NCBI RefSeq assembly: GCF_001399685.1
Contig: NZ_JTHN01000006.1
Span: forward strand, 1-64,000
DNA: 64,000 nucleotides
From: Paenibacillus sp. A3
GTDB lineage: Bacteria > Bacillota > Bacilli > Paenibacillales > NBRC-103111
Direction: 5' to 3'
Positions 41,058-49,617 of this stretch are shown here, one piece after another; position 1 is the stretch's first letter; each line of letters begins with the position of its first letter. Both the position numbers and the translations under genes were made by a program. The notes below the pieces were generated by a model, which was not told the DNA's origin, did no database searches, and saw only the letters and a program-made list of their open reading frames with translations.

Positions 41058-42016
41058 CCAGACAAGGCAACCCAAGGGTGCGTATCCTGAAAGAAGAGAT
41101 GTTATCGGACAACTGGTACGTCTTAAAGAAAATGACCTTCGAGTATCAAAAACAGGACGATACTTGGGAGACTCAAGCGCGTGAAGTATACGACCGCGGC
41201 AATGGAGCGACGATCCTGCTGTATAATCGGGTGAAGCAGACGGTGGTGCTGACCAGGCAGTTTCGGATGCCGACTTATGTGAACGGAAACGACACGGGAA
41301 TGCTTATCGAAACGTGTGCGGGCTTGCTGGACCGGGAAACCCCGGAAGCAAGCATTGTACGCGAGACGGAGGAGGAGACGGGATACCGCGTAAGCGAGAT
41401 TTTCAAAGTCGGCGAGGCCTATATGTCCCCCGGTTCCGTGACGGAGATTTTGCATTTTTATACGGCCGAATACAGTCCGGGCATGCTGGCTGGAGAAGGC
41501 GGAGGGATGGAAGAAGAGCAGGAGCATATCGAGGTTCTTGAGCTCCCGTTCATCGAGGCGCTCGAAATGGTCCGAACCGGCGAAATCTGCGATGCCAAAA
41601 CGATCATGCTGCTGCAGTATGCGCAAATTCACGGACTTCTTGAGCCGGAGGTTAAGCCGCTGCATATTCTTATCGCCGGACCGTATCGTTCGGGAACCGG
41701 GGACGATCCCGAGCTCCTGGAGCAAAACGTCCGCTTTATGAACGAAATCGCTTTGCAGGTATATGATGCGGGACATTTGCCCGTTCTAGGCGAGTGGTAT
41801 GCGCTTCCGTTGATCGCGACCGCAGGGTCCAAGACCATCGGAGACGACGTGTTCAATCGCATGTTTCATCCGTCTTCCATTCGGCTGCTGGATTGCTGCG
41901 ATGCGGTGCTCCGGGTTGGAGGACCGTCTCAGGGGGCGGACGAGATGGTCAAAGTGGCCGAAGAGAAAGGCAAGCTGGTTTATTGGCATCTGGACGAATT
42001 GCCAAGCGTCAGGTGA
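41054..42016 (+). CDS. Nudix hydrolase fused to DUF4406-like domain
   Basis: Residues 1-200 are a NudK-like (GDP-mannose/ADP-ribose type) Nudix domain: box [22 protein letters not shown], with Thr where the first box Glu is expected, and the REXXEEXG core intact. Residues 205-320 resemble DUF4406, related to nucleoside 2-deoxyribosyltransferases ([47 protein letters not shown]). The fusion suggests sequential handling of a nucleotide conjugate and its N-glycosidic bond. ATG 41054 overlaps the stop of the MerR-methyltransferase gene, so the two are translationally coupled. Confidence 0.82.
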   Translation: MTRQGNPRVRILKEEMLSDNWYVLKKMTFEYQKQDDTWETQAREVYDRGNGATILLYNRVKQTVVLTRQFRMPTYVNGNDTGMLIETCAGLLDRETPEASIVRETEEETGYRVSEIFKVGEAYMSPGSVTEILHFYTAEYSPGMLAGEGGGMEEEQEHIEVLELPFIEALEMVRTGEICDAKTIMLLQYAQIHGLLEPEVKPLHILIAGPYRSGTGDDPELLEQNVRFMNEIALQVYDAGHLPVLGEWYALPLIATAGSKTIGDDVFNRMFHPSSIRLLDCCDAVLRVGGPSQGADEMVKVAEEKGKLVYWHLDELPSVR

Positions 42017-42052
42017 AGCTGGAGAGACCGAGAAAATTTAAAGGAGTTGCCG

Positions 42053-42637
42053 ATGAAACGATTGCTTTCTCAGTTCCTGTTTTTAATATTGGGCGGCGCC
42101 ATCATTGTTTTAGGAATGGTGTTTGCCGGGATTAACTTTTTGAACCATAATCCCGTGAACGATAGAGTCATGATTAGCGCTCCCGGTACAAAGGAAGTAT
42201 TTTTAAAAGCAGGGAAACATCATTTGTTTTACGAATTTGATTCGAAACAGCTTAATTTGGGAGTGCTTCAGCTAAAAAAAGAAGAGAAATTCAATAATGT
42301 ATCGAATCTGCTCGCGGTAAAGATAGTTAAGATGTCGGACCATAGGGAAATTGTGCTGGCAAAGGATTCTTCCATGAATTTTACATTTAACGATACTAGA
42401 GGCGAATCGCTTTACAGCTTCGAGGTCGTCGAAGAAGGAGATTACAGGGTTGAAATCAGTCCTACGATCGAATTGCCGAAGGCGATTACGTTTAGTATCG
42501 TGGGGGATTTGGCAAACAGTCTGTATGGCATCTTTAAGCAAGCAGGGATCGTTGTGTCCATGGCGATTCCATTTCTATTGATCGGGTGGTACATGTATGC
42601 CAGAGAGGTAAAAAGGAAGAAATATTTAACACCGTAA
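42053..42637 (+). CDS. Hypothetical membrane protein with extracytoplasmic domain
   Basis: 194 residues. N-terminal transmembrane helix (FLFLILGGAIIVLGMVFAGINFL), an external beta-rich domain (residues 30-150), a second transmembrane helix (GIVVSMAIPFLLIGWYMY) and a basic tail (EVKRKKYLTP). No family recognised. ATG 42053 has AAAGGAG six bases upstream; the TTG two codons earlier lies too close to that site. It follows the Nudix fusion by 36 bases and may share its transcript, ending at the terminator at 42693. Confidence 0.7.
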   Translation: MKRLLSQFLFLILGGAIIVLGMVFAGINFLNHNPVNDRVMISAPGTKEVFLKAGKHHLFYEFDSKQLNLGVLQLKKEEKFNNVSNLLAVKIVKMSDHREIVLAKDSSMNFTFNDTRGESLYSFEVVEEGDYRVEISPTIELPKAITFSIVGDLANSLYGIFKQAGIVVSMAIPFLLIGWYMYAREVKRKKYLTP

Positions 42638-42692
42638 GCTATAATAATGACAGAAACTAGCACATAGCCATAAGCATAGAAAGTTCATTCAA

Positions 42693-42737
42693 AAAACATC
42701 AGGATCTCGAACACGAGTGCTTCCATGATGTTTTTTA
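42693..42737 (+). terminator. Rho-independent terminator
   Basis: AACATCA-GGA-(loop containing CTCG..CGAG)-TCC-A-TGATGTT forms a long hairpin ending in TTTTTT. It would end the MerR-methyltransferase operon. Confidence 0.8.
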
Positions 42738-42755
42738 TTGCATGGAGGTTCAATC

Positions 42756-43313
42756 ATGGAAGAGATAAAGCTGCAAACGATTACCGTAAAGGCACTTCAA
42801 GGAGATATTACCAAAATAGCCGCGGATATCATCGTGAATGCCGCCAATACAAGTTTGCTCGGCGGGGGCGGGGTTGACGGGGCGATCCACAGAGCGGGCG
42901 GCATGCAGATTTTGGAGGAATGCAGGAAAATCAGAGATCAGCAAGGCGGCTGCCAAGTCGGCGAAGCCGTTGTGACGACAGCGGGAAATTTACCGGCGTC
43001 CTTTGTAATTCACACCGTAGGTCCGGTCTGGAACGGCGGAAAGAGCGGCGAGGAACAGAAGTTGACGAACTGCTATGTAAACACATTGAAGTTAGCCTGC
43101 AAAAATCATGCCCGCAGTATCGCTTTTCCTAATATTAGTACGGGCATTTATCGATTTCCGAAGGCTTTGGCGGCTAAAATTGCCTTAGAGGCAGTGTCCG
43201 ATTTCATCCGCGGTCATCACGAGTCGAATCTGGAGCAGATTTTGTTTGTCTGCTTCGATGAGGAAAATTACCGGATTTATCGGGAGCGTTTGCTCGAGGG
43301 CTTTGGGATATAA
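42756..43313 (+). CDS. Macrodomain O-acetyl-ADP-ribose deacetylase-like protein
   Basis: Binds and usually hydrolyses ADP-ribose derivatives (O-acetyl-ADP-ribose or ADP-ribosyl esters on protein). [44 protein letters not shown] and [12 protein letters not shown] are the complete macrodomain signatures of the YmdB class, including Asn and the GGGG(V)D loop. The protein is 185 residues, single domain. ATG 42756 follows GGAGG; the longer ORF start is not supported. It lies just after a terminator, so it starts its own unit. Confidence 0.92.
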   Translation: MEEIKLQTITVKALQGDITKIAADIIVNAANTSLLGGGGVDGAIHRAGGMQILEECRKIRDQQGGCQVGEAVVTTAGNLPASFVIHTVGPVWNGGKSGEEQKLTNCYVNTLKLACKNHARSIAFPNISTGIYRFPKALAAKIALEAVSDFIRGHHESNLEQILFVCFDEENYRIYRERLLEGFGI

Positions 43314-43349
43314 AAAGGATCTAGAGCTTTTCTTGAAAAGGGTGGAAAC

Positions 43350-43886
43350 TTGATTATACAAGCGATAACCATAAGATGGGGCAAAGACGTGAGAGGCGCC
43401 CCTTATTCCTCATTAAGAAATCGATACAGCAAAGCGTTCCGTCTTCCGGAATCCATAGTAAATCACGAGTCATCGCGCGGAATTCCATACCATAGTCTTT
43501 TGATTGTCCAGGATAAATCCGGTTTCCGAAATCTAAGTAATCAAAGTTGGTTTCTCGAAGCGAGTGAAGCCGACTTTAAGATTGGTTGTATTGAAATCGT
43601 CCTGAAGGAAGCCAAGTATGAATTTACCTTTAAGTACTCTCATTATTGCGGAAAGCCTGCTAGATATGATAAAAAATATCATTTATTAATGGAAAAAGCA
43701 TTCGAGCTATCGCCTAATGAATATGGCAGAATACTTTATAATGGACGGCATATCGCTACGGATACGGGAGAATGGTACTACGAGTTGCATATTTTAAATG
43801 CTTTTCACACCACAGAAACAAATTCGAAATTATTCGTAACCCGATCTCCGCTTAAAGAGTACAGACAATTAGAAGTATTATTTTAG
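43350..43886 (+). CDS. Hypothetical protein, 178 aa
   Basis: The start is TTG 43350, preceded by AAAAGGGTGG. Soluble, rich in aromatic and basic residues; blocks such as AITIRWGKDVRGAPYSS, FEFTFKYSHYCG-like (43615-43650) and GRHIATDTGEWYYELHIL. No signal or transmembrane helix. Family not recognised. It lies 36 bases after the macrodomain gene and is convergent with the pentapeptide gene. AT-rich, accessory-looking. Confidence 0.6.
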   Translation: MIIQAITIRWGKDVRGAPYSSLRNRYSKAFRLPESIVNHESSRGIPYHSLLIVQDKSGFRNLSNQSWFLEASEADFKIGCIEIVLKEAKYEFTFKYSHYCGKPARYDKKYHLLMEKAFELSPNEYGRILYNGRHIATDTGEWYYELHILNAFHTTETNSKLFVTRSPLKEYRQLEVLF

Positions 43887-43913
43887 TAATGTTTGTAATG
43901 GGCTATATGTAAG

Positions 43914-44510
43914 TTAGTCGCCGTCAATTAATTGGATATCCATGCAATAGAGTAAGGATATGGCTTCGGGCAGCGTAAATTTGGCTTTCCGGATTGGATT
44001 GAGCCCCGGGTCAATCATGTAGTTGGTTGCAGAGGAGAAGTCCGCGGCCGTCAAGTTCGTGCGCTCAAACAAACTTTCGGAGAAATCCGTAGAGCTCATG
44101 TCCGCTTCCGTAAGGTCGGCTTCCCTGAAATCTACGTTCTTTGCCGTGCATTTTGTGATTACGCTCCTCGGCAGTGTCAGTCCGATGAAAGTGGAATGAC
44201 TTAGGGTACATTCTTCAAACCGCAGCAAACCGGACCCGACTTTTCGGGGGGGAGCCATCTCGGACCAGTTGATGCCGATCAATTTGGAATGGTTGAAGGA
44301 AACCTGGGAGAAGTCGCAGTCGAGCACTTGAATTAAACTTAAATTACAGTTTTCAAAGGTGCATCCCGAAAATTTGCAATCCTTAAAGACCGTCTCGCTG
44401 AAATCGCATTTCGTGAATTTGCAATCGTAGAACCGGACCGAGGTTACTTCCTGCTGCGAGTACTGGGCCTCCAAAAAGTGCTCGTCATAATATTCTTCTT
44501 CTATAAACAA
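43914..44510 (-). CDS. Pentapeptide-repeat protein
   Basis: 198 residues forming a right-handed quadrilateral beta-helix: many A(D/N)LXX-like units such as CDFSE, CKFSG, CTFEN, CNLSL, VDFRE, ADLTE, ADMSS, TDFSE, TNLTA, ADFSS. The size and interrupted repeat block (loop at about residues 85-100) are like McbG/Qnr/YjbI proteins, some of which protect DNA gyrase. That function is only a possibility. The start is TTG 44510, with AAAGGAA 11 bases upstream; no ATG is in frame. The end CMDIQLIDGD is typical of small stand-alone members. Confidence 0.85.
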   Translation of the reverse strand: MFIEEEYYDEHFLEAQYSQQEVTSVRFYDCKFTKCDFSETVFKDCKFSGCTFENCNLSLIQVLDCDFSQVSFNHSKLIGINWSEMAPPRKVGSGLLRFEECTLSHSTFIGLTLPRSVITKCTAKNVDFREADLTEADMSSTDFSESLFERTNLTAADFSSATNYMIDPGLNPIRKAKFTLPEAISLLYCMDIQLIDGD

Positions 44511-44692
44511 AACGCATCACGTTCCTTTAGAGAGGATTGGGGCATAATTCTTCCCCAGTATATCACACTTTAGTCCATCTGGAGCAGACGGGCTTTTCGA
44601 ATGAGTATACCTTTAACTGAATTGCCCTAAGAGGAGAAAATGATGTCGGAATATTATTGAGATCGTAAGATTGAATATCTGAGAAATACTCG

Positions 44693-45121
44693 TTGGTTAT
44701 ATGCCTCCAGCAGTCCCAAATGATCACGCTAGGGAGTTTACAGAAGCTGAAGCTGTATGAGAAAGATTTGTACCGGACGGGGAAGGATGGCAATATCGGA
44801 ATTAAGCTGCCAATAATGTTAAGTCGACTTGGTCTGAAAGAGGTTGAATGCAGGGTAAGCGATAAGGTTAATTTTCTAGATCCAAACATGGATTTACAAA
44901 GCAAAGAAAGACTCTATAACGCTTTAAATGAAGAGGGCCTAGGAGCAAACCCTGACGAATTACAGGGATTGATGACTAAGTTAGTCAATCGTGGATTAAC
45001 TCTCGACGAAGCTCGAAGTCAGGTTGAAGCTGAACTGTTTTTTTCAAAGCAATTCGAAATAGACTCTTACCTAACCTATGCTCCAAATATGAAAATTACA
45101 TTTGGCATTGTAAAACGGTAG
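44693..45121 (+). pseudogene. N-terminally truncated SAM-dependent methyltransferase
   Basis: The protein (LYEKDLYRTGKDGNIGIKLPI, LGLKEVECRVSDKVNFLDP, then ELQGLMTKLVNRGLTLDEA, YLTYAPNMKITFGIVKR) matches the last about 125 residues of class I methyltransferases of the UbiE/BioC-like type. The whole SAM-binding half is absent, and no upstream frame supplies it; there is no ribosome binding site at the first methionine. Probably a deletion remnant. Confidence 0.65.
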
Positions 45122-45185
45122 ATTCAAAGATGAAATGTACAGCTACCACCGTACTCACATTTGCAACTAACTTAATGGAGGAATT

Positions 45186-45515
45186 ATGGAAGAATCCGAT
45201 TTTATCTCATATGCAGGCGATTATAGAGTTCATGACAGCACGATTGGCAAAATTCTGGATAATGGGCAGGAGCTTGTCATAACATTACATGGCATGGAAG
45301 GCGAAAGTTTGACCCTTTATTTAAGGGATGTTTTAACAATAAATATGCATAAAGCGGAAGGCATGATGCTATACGCGATAAGTGAATACAAGTATCCGGC
45401 ACCGTACAGGAAGTTTATTTTTGCCAATTGGAAAGACAATGATGACGCCTTCTTAGAAGTGATTGCCAAAGATTTTTTATTGGAGCCTGAATTAACAATG
45501 CCAGTAGAAGGGTGA
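45186..45515 (+). CDS. Hypothetical protein, 109 aa (immunity-like)
   Basis: ATG 45186 follows GGAGGAATT. Small acidic beta-rich soluble protein: SYAGDYRVHDSTIGKIL, LVITLHGMEGESLTLYL, then YRKFIFANWKDNDDAFLEVIAKDFLLEPEL. The pattern resembles small immunity/DUF proteins of Bacillota polymorphic loci, but no family is recognised with certainty. It lies 195 bases upstream of the effector-like gene start. Confidence 0.55.
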   Translation: MEESDFISYAGDYRVHDSTIGKILDNGQELVITLHGMEGESLTLYLRDVLTINMHKAEGMMLYAISEYKYPAPYRKFIFANWKDNDDAFLEVIAKDFLLEPELTMPVEG

Positions 45516-45709
45516 TGCCGGTGTCGGAACAAAACACGGTAAACATGGAAGAGCTTTGGACAATCAGAAGAGTGAAAGAAGGCAAGAGGCTTCGAAATTT
45601 AGATGCCTTGGAAGGGGTCCGGGCTGCGGGAATTGTCTTGATTTTTGCTACAGCGCGGCCGCCCAGGGCTGCTCAATTCAAGGAAAGAATATATATAGGG
45701 AGGCCGTTC

Positions 45710-47233
45710 ATGAGAGAGAGCAAAATATTGCAGCGGGTTCCTGCTTCCATAGCTGCGTCATCGAAACGTACCACGATGAGCCCCCGAGCGGCTGGCCCGG
45801 ATTGGTTTTTCAACATGTCGAAGACCGTAGGGAATCAGGCTCTTCAACGGTATCTGATTTCCGGCTTTTCGAGAAAACAACCTTCTCAGGGGCAAAGCAG
45901 CGTCATTCAGCGGGCCATTGGGGTTGAACTGGAGGCTCCTGATTGGGAAGTGACAACTCCAAAAGGAAAGCCATTTAAGAAATATGCTCCGCTGGTTCGC
46001 GATGACGAAAACGGTTTCACGCTATCTTCGGATGAATACTTGATGCCTACTGGAAAAAGCTCGAACCTGGAATTTGTGTCCGATGCGCACGCTGACAAAG
46101 ATGATTTTCTCAGATCCGTAGGGAGTATGGACAAGTTAGCTGGGCACTTGGAACAACAGCACCAAGAGAACCCTATCGTGCTAAGCGACTTGTTGAAGAA
46201 GGCAGGCGAATCGGAAACGACATCGCCGTATAAGCTGAAGAATCAGGCGCATATCACTCCTCGGGAAACCCTCTTACCTTCGGTCCAAGTTACAATGGGC
46301 GTTCCGCTTGGAAAAATCACATCCTTGTTCTATAAGTTGGCGAACAAACAAGAGAAGCTAGAGGAACCCAGCGGCGAAGACGCTGTCGAGAAGCTGGAGT
46401 TGGAGACATCTAACAATAAAGCCCCTGTTAAGAAGCTGGATATTTCCTCCTATGAAGATCCTGTCAGGAAGCTATTGGCAAGATTCGAACTCATGAAAAG
46501 CACGTTTCAGGAAAGACGTACGGAGCTTGGATTTAGCGTTGAAGAGAAGATGAGTCCTCAGCTTGAGGGGCTTTCCGCCATGATTGCTTACTACCTGCGC
46601 AGCAGTTTCGTGCCGATGGGACTTCCGAGAAACCAGAAACGCCAATTTCCTAAGGCGCTGTTCCCTGTGTTGGCCAAGACACCTTTTCATCGAATGTTCG
46701 AACTGATTCCTGATCATGAGCTTCAAGCTATACGGGACATGAACGGCCAGATGAAGCCTGCATGGATGGAGTGGTTTCTGGATGGAGCGTTGGGGGAATA
46801 TGTTACCAAAGCGAAGAACGATGAAGACCGAGAGAAAGTACGGGAAGATATCTTTAACGGCCCGATGCTGCCGCAAAAATTTGGAGAACCGGGAGAAGAA
46901 GCGTACAGGATTGATTTAAAACGTTCGGAGTGGCTGCGAAACCTGCCAACGGACGATCTTTTAACGGAACGAAACAATCCTAAGCTTAAGGGGATGGGTG
47001 TTTTTTCCGGTAAAGGAGATGTACTTGCAGAGGAGTCCGTCGATAATACGGAAGAGCTAGAAAAATATGCACCCGTTTTTGAACTGCGTGGTATTAACGG
47101 CAGTCCGAAGACAGGAACATGGGAATCTTGGGCGGAAGATTGTTGGAGCTTCTACGAGGAGTTGGTTGGTCAAGGGGTTCGATACAAAACGCCAACGCTT
47201 AATAAACAGAAGGAGCGATGTATCCTTCAATAA
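45710..47233 (+). CDS. Putative secreted effector/toxin with eCIS-type leader motif
   Basis: The start is ATG 45710 (MRESKILQRVPAS), with AGGGAGG six bases upstream; the 66-codon open extension has no binding site of comparable strength and reads poorly. The leader contains VGNQALQRYL and SSVIQRA, motifs common at the head of proteins linked to extracellular contractile injection systems (DUF4157-type proteins). From residue 70, IGVELEAPDWEV, NLEFVSDAHADK and PSVQVTMGVPL form a pattern weakly like amidoligase or toxin catalytic domains. The remaining 300 residues are helical and unrecognised. The C terminus is ERCILQ, a CaaX-like tetrapeptide. 507 residues, no Sec signal. Function is inference; target and activity are unknown. 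Confidence 0.6.
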   Translation: MRESKILQRVPASIAASSKRTTMSPRAAGPDWFFNMSKTVGNQALQRYLISGFSRKQPSQGQSSVIQRAIGVELEAPDWEVTTPKGKPFKKYAPLVRDDENGFTLSSDEYLMPTGKSSNLEFVSDAHADKDDFLRSVGSMDKLAGHLEQQHQENPIVLSDLLKKAGESETTSPYKLKNQAHITPRETLLPSVQVTMGVPLGKITSLFYKLANKQEKLEEPSGEDAVEKLELETSNNKAPVKKLDISSYEDPVRKLLARFELMKSTFQERRTELGFSVEEKMSPQLEGLSAMIAYYLRSSFVPMGLPRNQKRQFPKALFPVLAKTPFHRMFELIPDHELQAIRDMNGQMKPAWMEWFLDGALGEYVTKAKNDEDREKVREDIFNGPMLPQKFGEPGEEAYRIDLKRSEWLRNLPTDDLLTERNNPKLKGMGVFSGKGDVLAEESVDNTEELEKYAPVFELRGINGSPKTGTWESWAEDCWSFYEELVGQGVRYKTPTLNKQKERCILQ

Positions 47234-47268
47234 GTTGGAGTTATAACCGGGCTCATGGAGGCATTGAT

Positions 47269-47814
47269 ATGGGACTAGATTATAGCTATACCATTGTTAT
47301 TGACGAGAAGGATGTTGATCCGCTAAGAGATTATCTAAAAGAACATGGCGAACTATCCGGCGATTGCGCATGTATTCGATTTGAGGTAGATTCTTATGTC
47401 ATGAAATATTTGGAAGGAGGCTACGATTGGACTCCGCATCAAGATAGATCGGAAATCGAAAAATATATCGGGAATGACGGAAAAGCCAGAATCGGCTGTA
47501 TTTATATCAAAGAACACAAATTGCCTAATGCGAGCGGAGAAGTATCCGTATCTTTTACAGCGGCTACGACCAACATGAGTTTGCTGTTTAGGGATTCATA
47601 TTCGATCCGCCGATGGTTTATTCATCTGAGTAAGGAGTTTCATTCTATCCTTACCTATGTGGATTTAGAGCATGAAGGTCATAGATTGATTTACTACCGG
47701 GGTCAAGAAGTAAATATTGAACTTAAGGGAGAAGGGCACTTAGAGATCGGCAAGAGCGAACTGCTGAGCATCATTCAAGATTTTACAGATCGTAGCCGTC
47801 ATTTTTACGAGTAG
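47269..47814 (+). CDS. Hypothetical protein, candidate partner of the effector
   Basis: ATG 47269 has GGAGG seven bases upstream. 181 residues, soluble, mixed alpha/beta: MGLDYSYTIVIDEKDVDPL, CACIRFEVDSYVMKYLEGG, ARIGCIYIKEHK, SVSFTAATTNMSLLF. It begins 35 bases after the effector-like gene and probably shares its mRNA. The position is that of an immunity or chaperone gene. Family not recognised. Confidence 0.6.
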   Translation: MGLDYSYTIVIDEKDVDPLRDYLKEHGELSGDCACIRFEVDSYVMKYLEGGYDWTPHQDRSEIEKYIGNDGKARIGCIYIKEHKLPNASGEVSVSFTAATTNMSLLFRDSYSIRRWFIHLSKEFHSILTYVDLEHEGHRLIYYRGQEVNIELKGEGHLEIGKSELLSIIQDFTDRSRHFYE

Positions 47815-47859
47815 TGTAGCGCAAAGAAGATTCAAGAATAGTGTAACGGAGGCATACCA

Positions 47860-48195
47860 GTGAAAATCCGATGTGAGTGCGGCGGTATCATTGTCGATCA
47901 AACCGATAGTTTGCCTTATAAGGGACATTTGATATCGGATCAAGATTGGTTTGATTTTTTAGATGCGATAGATCGAGCTATCGAGAAATCGGGACCGACG
48001 GATAAAGATAAGGAAAGAGCGGCAATGAGCATACGCCGACTGGCTGTGCATTTGACAAAATTGATTTATCAATGCACTAATTGCGGGCGGTTATACGTTA
48101 CGAATGAAGAAGAAGAGCTTGAAACATTTCAAAATTTGAAACCGTTTGAAGGTAAAAGCATACTTGCTTCCGATAGTGGAAAAAACCAGAATTAG
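47860..48195 (+). CDS. Small zinc-ribbon-like protein
   Basis: GTG 47860 follows GGAGG. 111 residues with two cysteine pairs, CECGG near the N terminus and CTNCG near residue 75, able to bind one metal; the helical middle (WFDFLDAIDRAIEKSG) separates them. No known family recognised. It follows the previous gene by 45 bases. Confidence 0.6.
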   Translation: MKIRCECGGIIVDQTDSLPYKGHLISDQDWFDFLDAIDRAIEKSGPTDKDKERAAMSIRRLAVHLTKLIYQCTNCGRLYVTNEEEELETFQNLKPFEGKSILASDSGKNQN

Positions 48196-48236
48196 AGGAC
48201 TTATCTATCGTTCCAGAGGAGGAGAGCCGAAAAACT

Positions 48237-48725
48237 ATGAAAATAGCCCTATTAATCGTGGATATGCAAACCGTCTTTCTGAAGGATAAAGAACAATCGA
48301 ATATCGAAAAAGCATGCGAATACATCAATTACACGGCAGACCTGCTTCGGTCAAAGGGGCATCTTATTGTCCATATTCAAGACATTGAGGGACGGCAAGA
48401 ATCGAATAAGGAGCTATTCGAAATCATACCCGAAATCAAAATAGAAGAGCATGAGACGAGAGTCACTAAGGTATTCTCCAATGCCTTTTGGAAAACAGAT
48501 CTGGAACAGCTCTTATTGGATAACGAAGTCGGTCTAGTGATCGTGTCGGGATTTGCAGCAGAGCACTGCGTGCTGTTCACGTACAATGGGGCGAGGGAGA
48601 GAGGCTTTAAGACGGTCATCCTGCAAAACGGAATCGTCGGTGAGCGGGATGCCGCAGTTGAAGCAGCGTACCAGGATCGAAATATCATCTCCTATCCAGT
48701 CATCGAATCTTTCATAGGGAGCTAA
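48237..48725 (+). CDS. Isochorismatase-family cysteine hydrolase
   Basis: Alpha/beta cysteine hydrolase of the nicotinamidase/isochorismatase/N-carbamoylsarcosine amidohydrolase family. The catalytic triad is present: D9 (ALLIVDMQ), K78 (RVTKVFSNAF) and C111 (GFAAEHCVLFT), with the cis-peptide before FAAEH. 162 residues, single domain. Substrate not predictable. ATG 48237 has GGAGGAG upstream. The next gene starts four bases after the stop, so the two are one transcript. Confidence 0.88.
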   Translation: MKIALLIVDMQTVFLKDKEQSNIEKACEYINYTADLLRSKGHLIVHIQDIEGRQESNKELFEIIPEIKIEEHETRVTKVFSNAFWKTDLEQLLLDNEVGLVIVSGFAAEHCVLFTYNGARERGFKTVILQNGIVGERDAAVEAAYQDRNIISYPVIESFIGS

Positions 48726-48729
48726 AGCC

Positions 48730-49134
48730 ATGCAAAACGAAAAGCAAACAATTTTCAGGAATCCGCAGTTGATGCCGCCTGCCAATGGCTATACACAAGT
48801 TGTGGAAGTGCGAAACGGAAGAACGATCTATGTTTCCGGGCAGGTTGCTATGAACCAAAACGGGGAATTGGTAGGGCCGGGAGATCTGGCTGCACAAACC
48901 AGGCAGGTGTTCGAAAACATCAAAGCTGCGTTGGAGTCTTCCGGCGTAAGCTTCAATGATGTTGTAAAATTGACCTTCTTTGTGACGGACATCGCCCAAA
49001 TGCAGATTGTTCGCGACATTCGGGATAGCTATGTCAATACGAAAAATCCGCCTGCCAGTTCAGCCGTTGAAGTGAGCAAACTGGTGAATGATCAGTTCTT
49101 GATTGAAATTGAAGCCATAGCCGTAGGCGAATAG
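48730..49134 (+). CDS. RidA (YjgF/YER057c/UK114) family protein
   Basis: Small trimeric enamine/imine deaminase-type fold. YTQVVEVRNGRTIYVSGQVAMN, NIKAALESSGVSFNDVVKLTFFVTD and the end LVNDQFLIEIEAIAV are hallmarks. The arginine that anchors the substrate carboxylate in RidA proper is not in its usual RxVxVxELP form, so it may belong to a Rid2-7 type subgroup. 134 residues, ATG 48730 after AGGGAG. Partner of the cysteine hydrolase upstream; such pairs occur in degradation of N-containing compounds. Terminator follows. Confidence 0.85.
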   Translation: MQNEKQTIFRNPQLMPPANGYTQVVEVRNGRTIYVSGQVAMNQNGELVGPGDLAAQTRQVFENIKAALESSGVSFNDVVKLTFFVTDIAQMQIVRDIRDSYVNTKNPPASSAVEVSKLVNDQFLIEIEAIAVGE

Positions 49135-49156
49135 TCTTTCAACAAACCGAGCGTGA

Positions 49157-49187
49157 TAGCCCTCATCTTGGACAAGATGAGGGCTAT
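49157..49187. terminator. Terminator between RidA and ABM genes
   Basis: TAGCCCTCATCTTG pairs perfectly with its complement across GAC and is followed by TTTG. With two converging genes it may serve both. Confidence 0.8.
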
Positions 49188-49211
49188 TTGACGCTTTGCG
49201 CAGCGTTCCAA

Positions 49212-49544
49212 TCATACTTCCTTTAGGCCGTATTCTTTTTCAACTCGACAGATTCTTGTTATATAATTTTCGTACCAAATCGTTTTCCCCTTATCCTGTG
49301 CCGCCAAATGCTCTTCGTTTGCTTTCCAATTTCGAATGGCATCCAAGGACTCCCAGTATGAAACGGTTATCCCGAAACCATGACCGTCCCGAACGCTTTC
49401 GACTCCCAAAAAGCCTGGTTGGTTGGATGCCAAGGCTACCATTTTTTCTGCCATGTTCCCGTAACCGCGATCCCCTTCCGAACGCTGACTTGAAAAGATA
49501 ACGGCGTAGTACGGCGGCTGTGGTGTTTTTGCAAATGGTGTCAT
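49212..49544 (-). CDS. Antibiotic biosynthesis monooxygenase (ABM) domain protein
   Basis: 110 residues. YYAVIFSSQRSEGDRGYGNMAEKMVALASNQPGFLGVES, FGITVSYWESLDAIRNWKANEEHLAAQ is the ferredoxin-like ABM domain (YqjZ-like). Such proteins oxygenate quinones or bind haem, but many have no known substrate. The start is ATG 49544 (MTPFAKTPQPP), with AAAGGAG nine bases upstream; the longer frame is not supported. Divergent from the LysR gene, which probably controls it. Confidence 0.88.
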   Translation of the reverse strand: MTPFAKTPQPPYYAVIFSSQRSEGDRGYGNMAEKMVALASNQPGFLGVESVRDGHGFGITVSYWESLDAIRNWKANEEHLAAQDKGKTIWYENYITRICRVEKEYGLKEV

Positions 49545-49617
49545 TTTCACGTTCTCCTTTTCTAACATAAAAAGTTTCATTCGTGAAAAGTATACATTTG
49601 GCGTTAAAATAAATAAA

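Noticed and set aside
44563-44904. 113-codon minus-strand frame overlapping the methyltransferase remnant
   Set aside because: The plus strand matches a methyltransferase C terminus; the minus frame is Ser-rich shadow sequence.
45512-45709. 66-codon N-terminal extension of the effector-like gene
   Set aside because: A much better binding site (AGGGAGG) lies before ATG 45710, and the extension does not look like a signal or domain.
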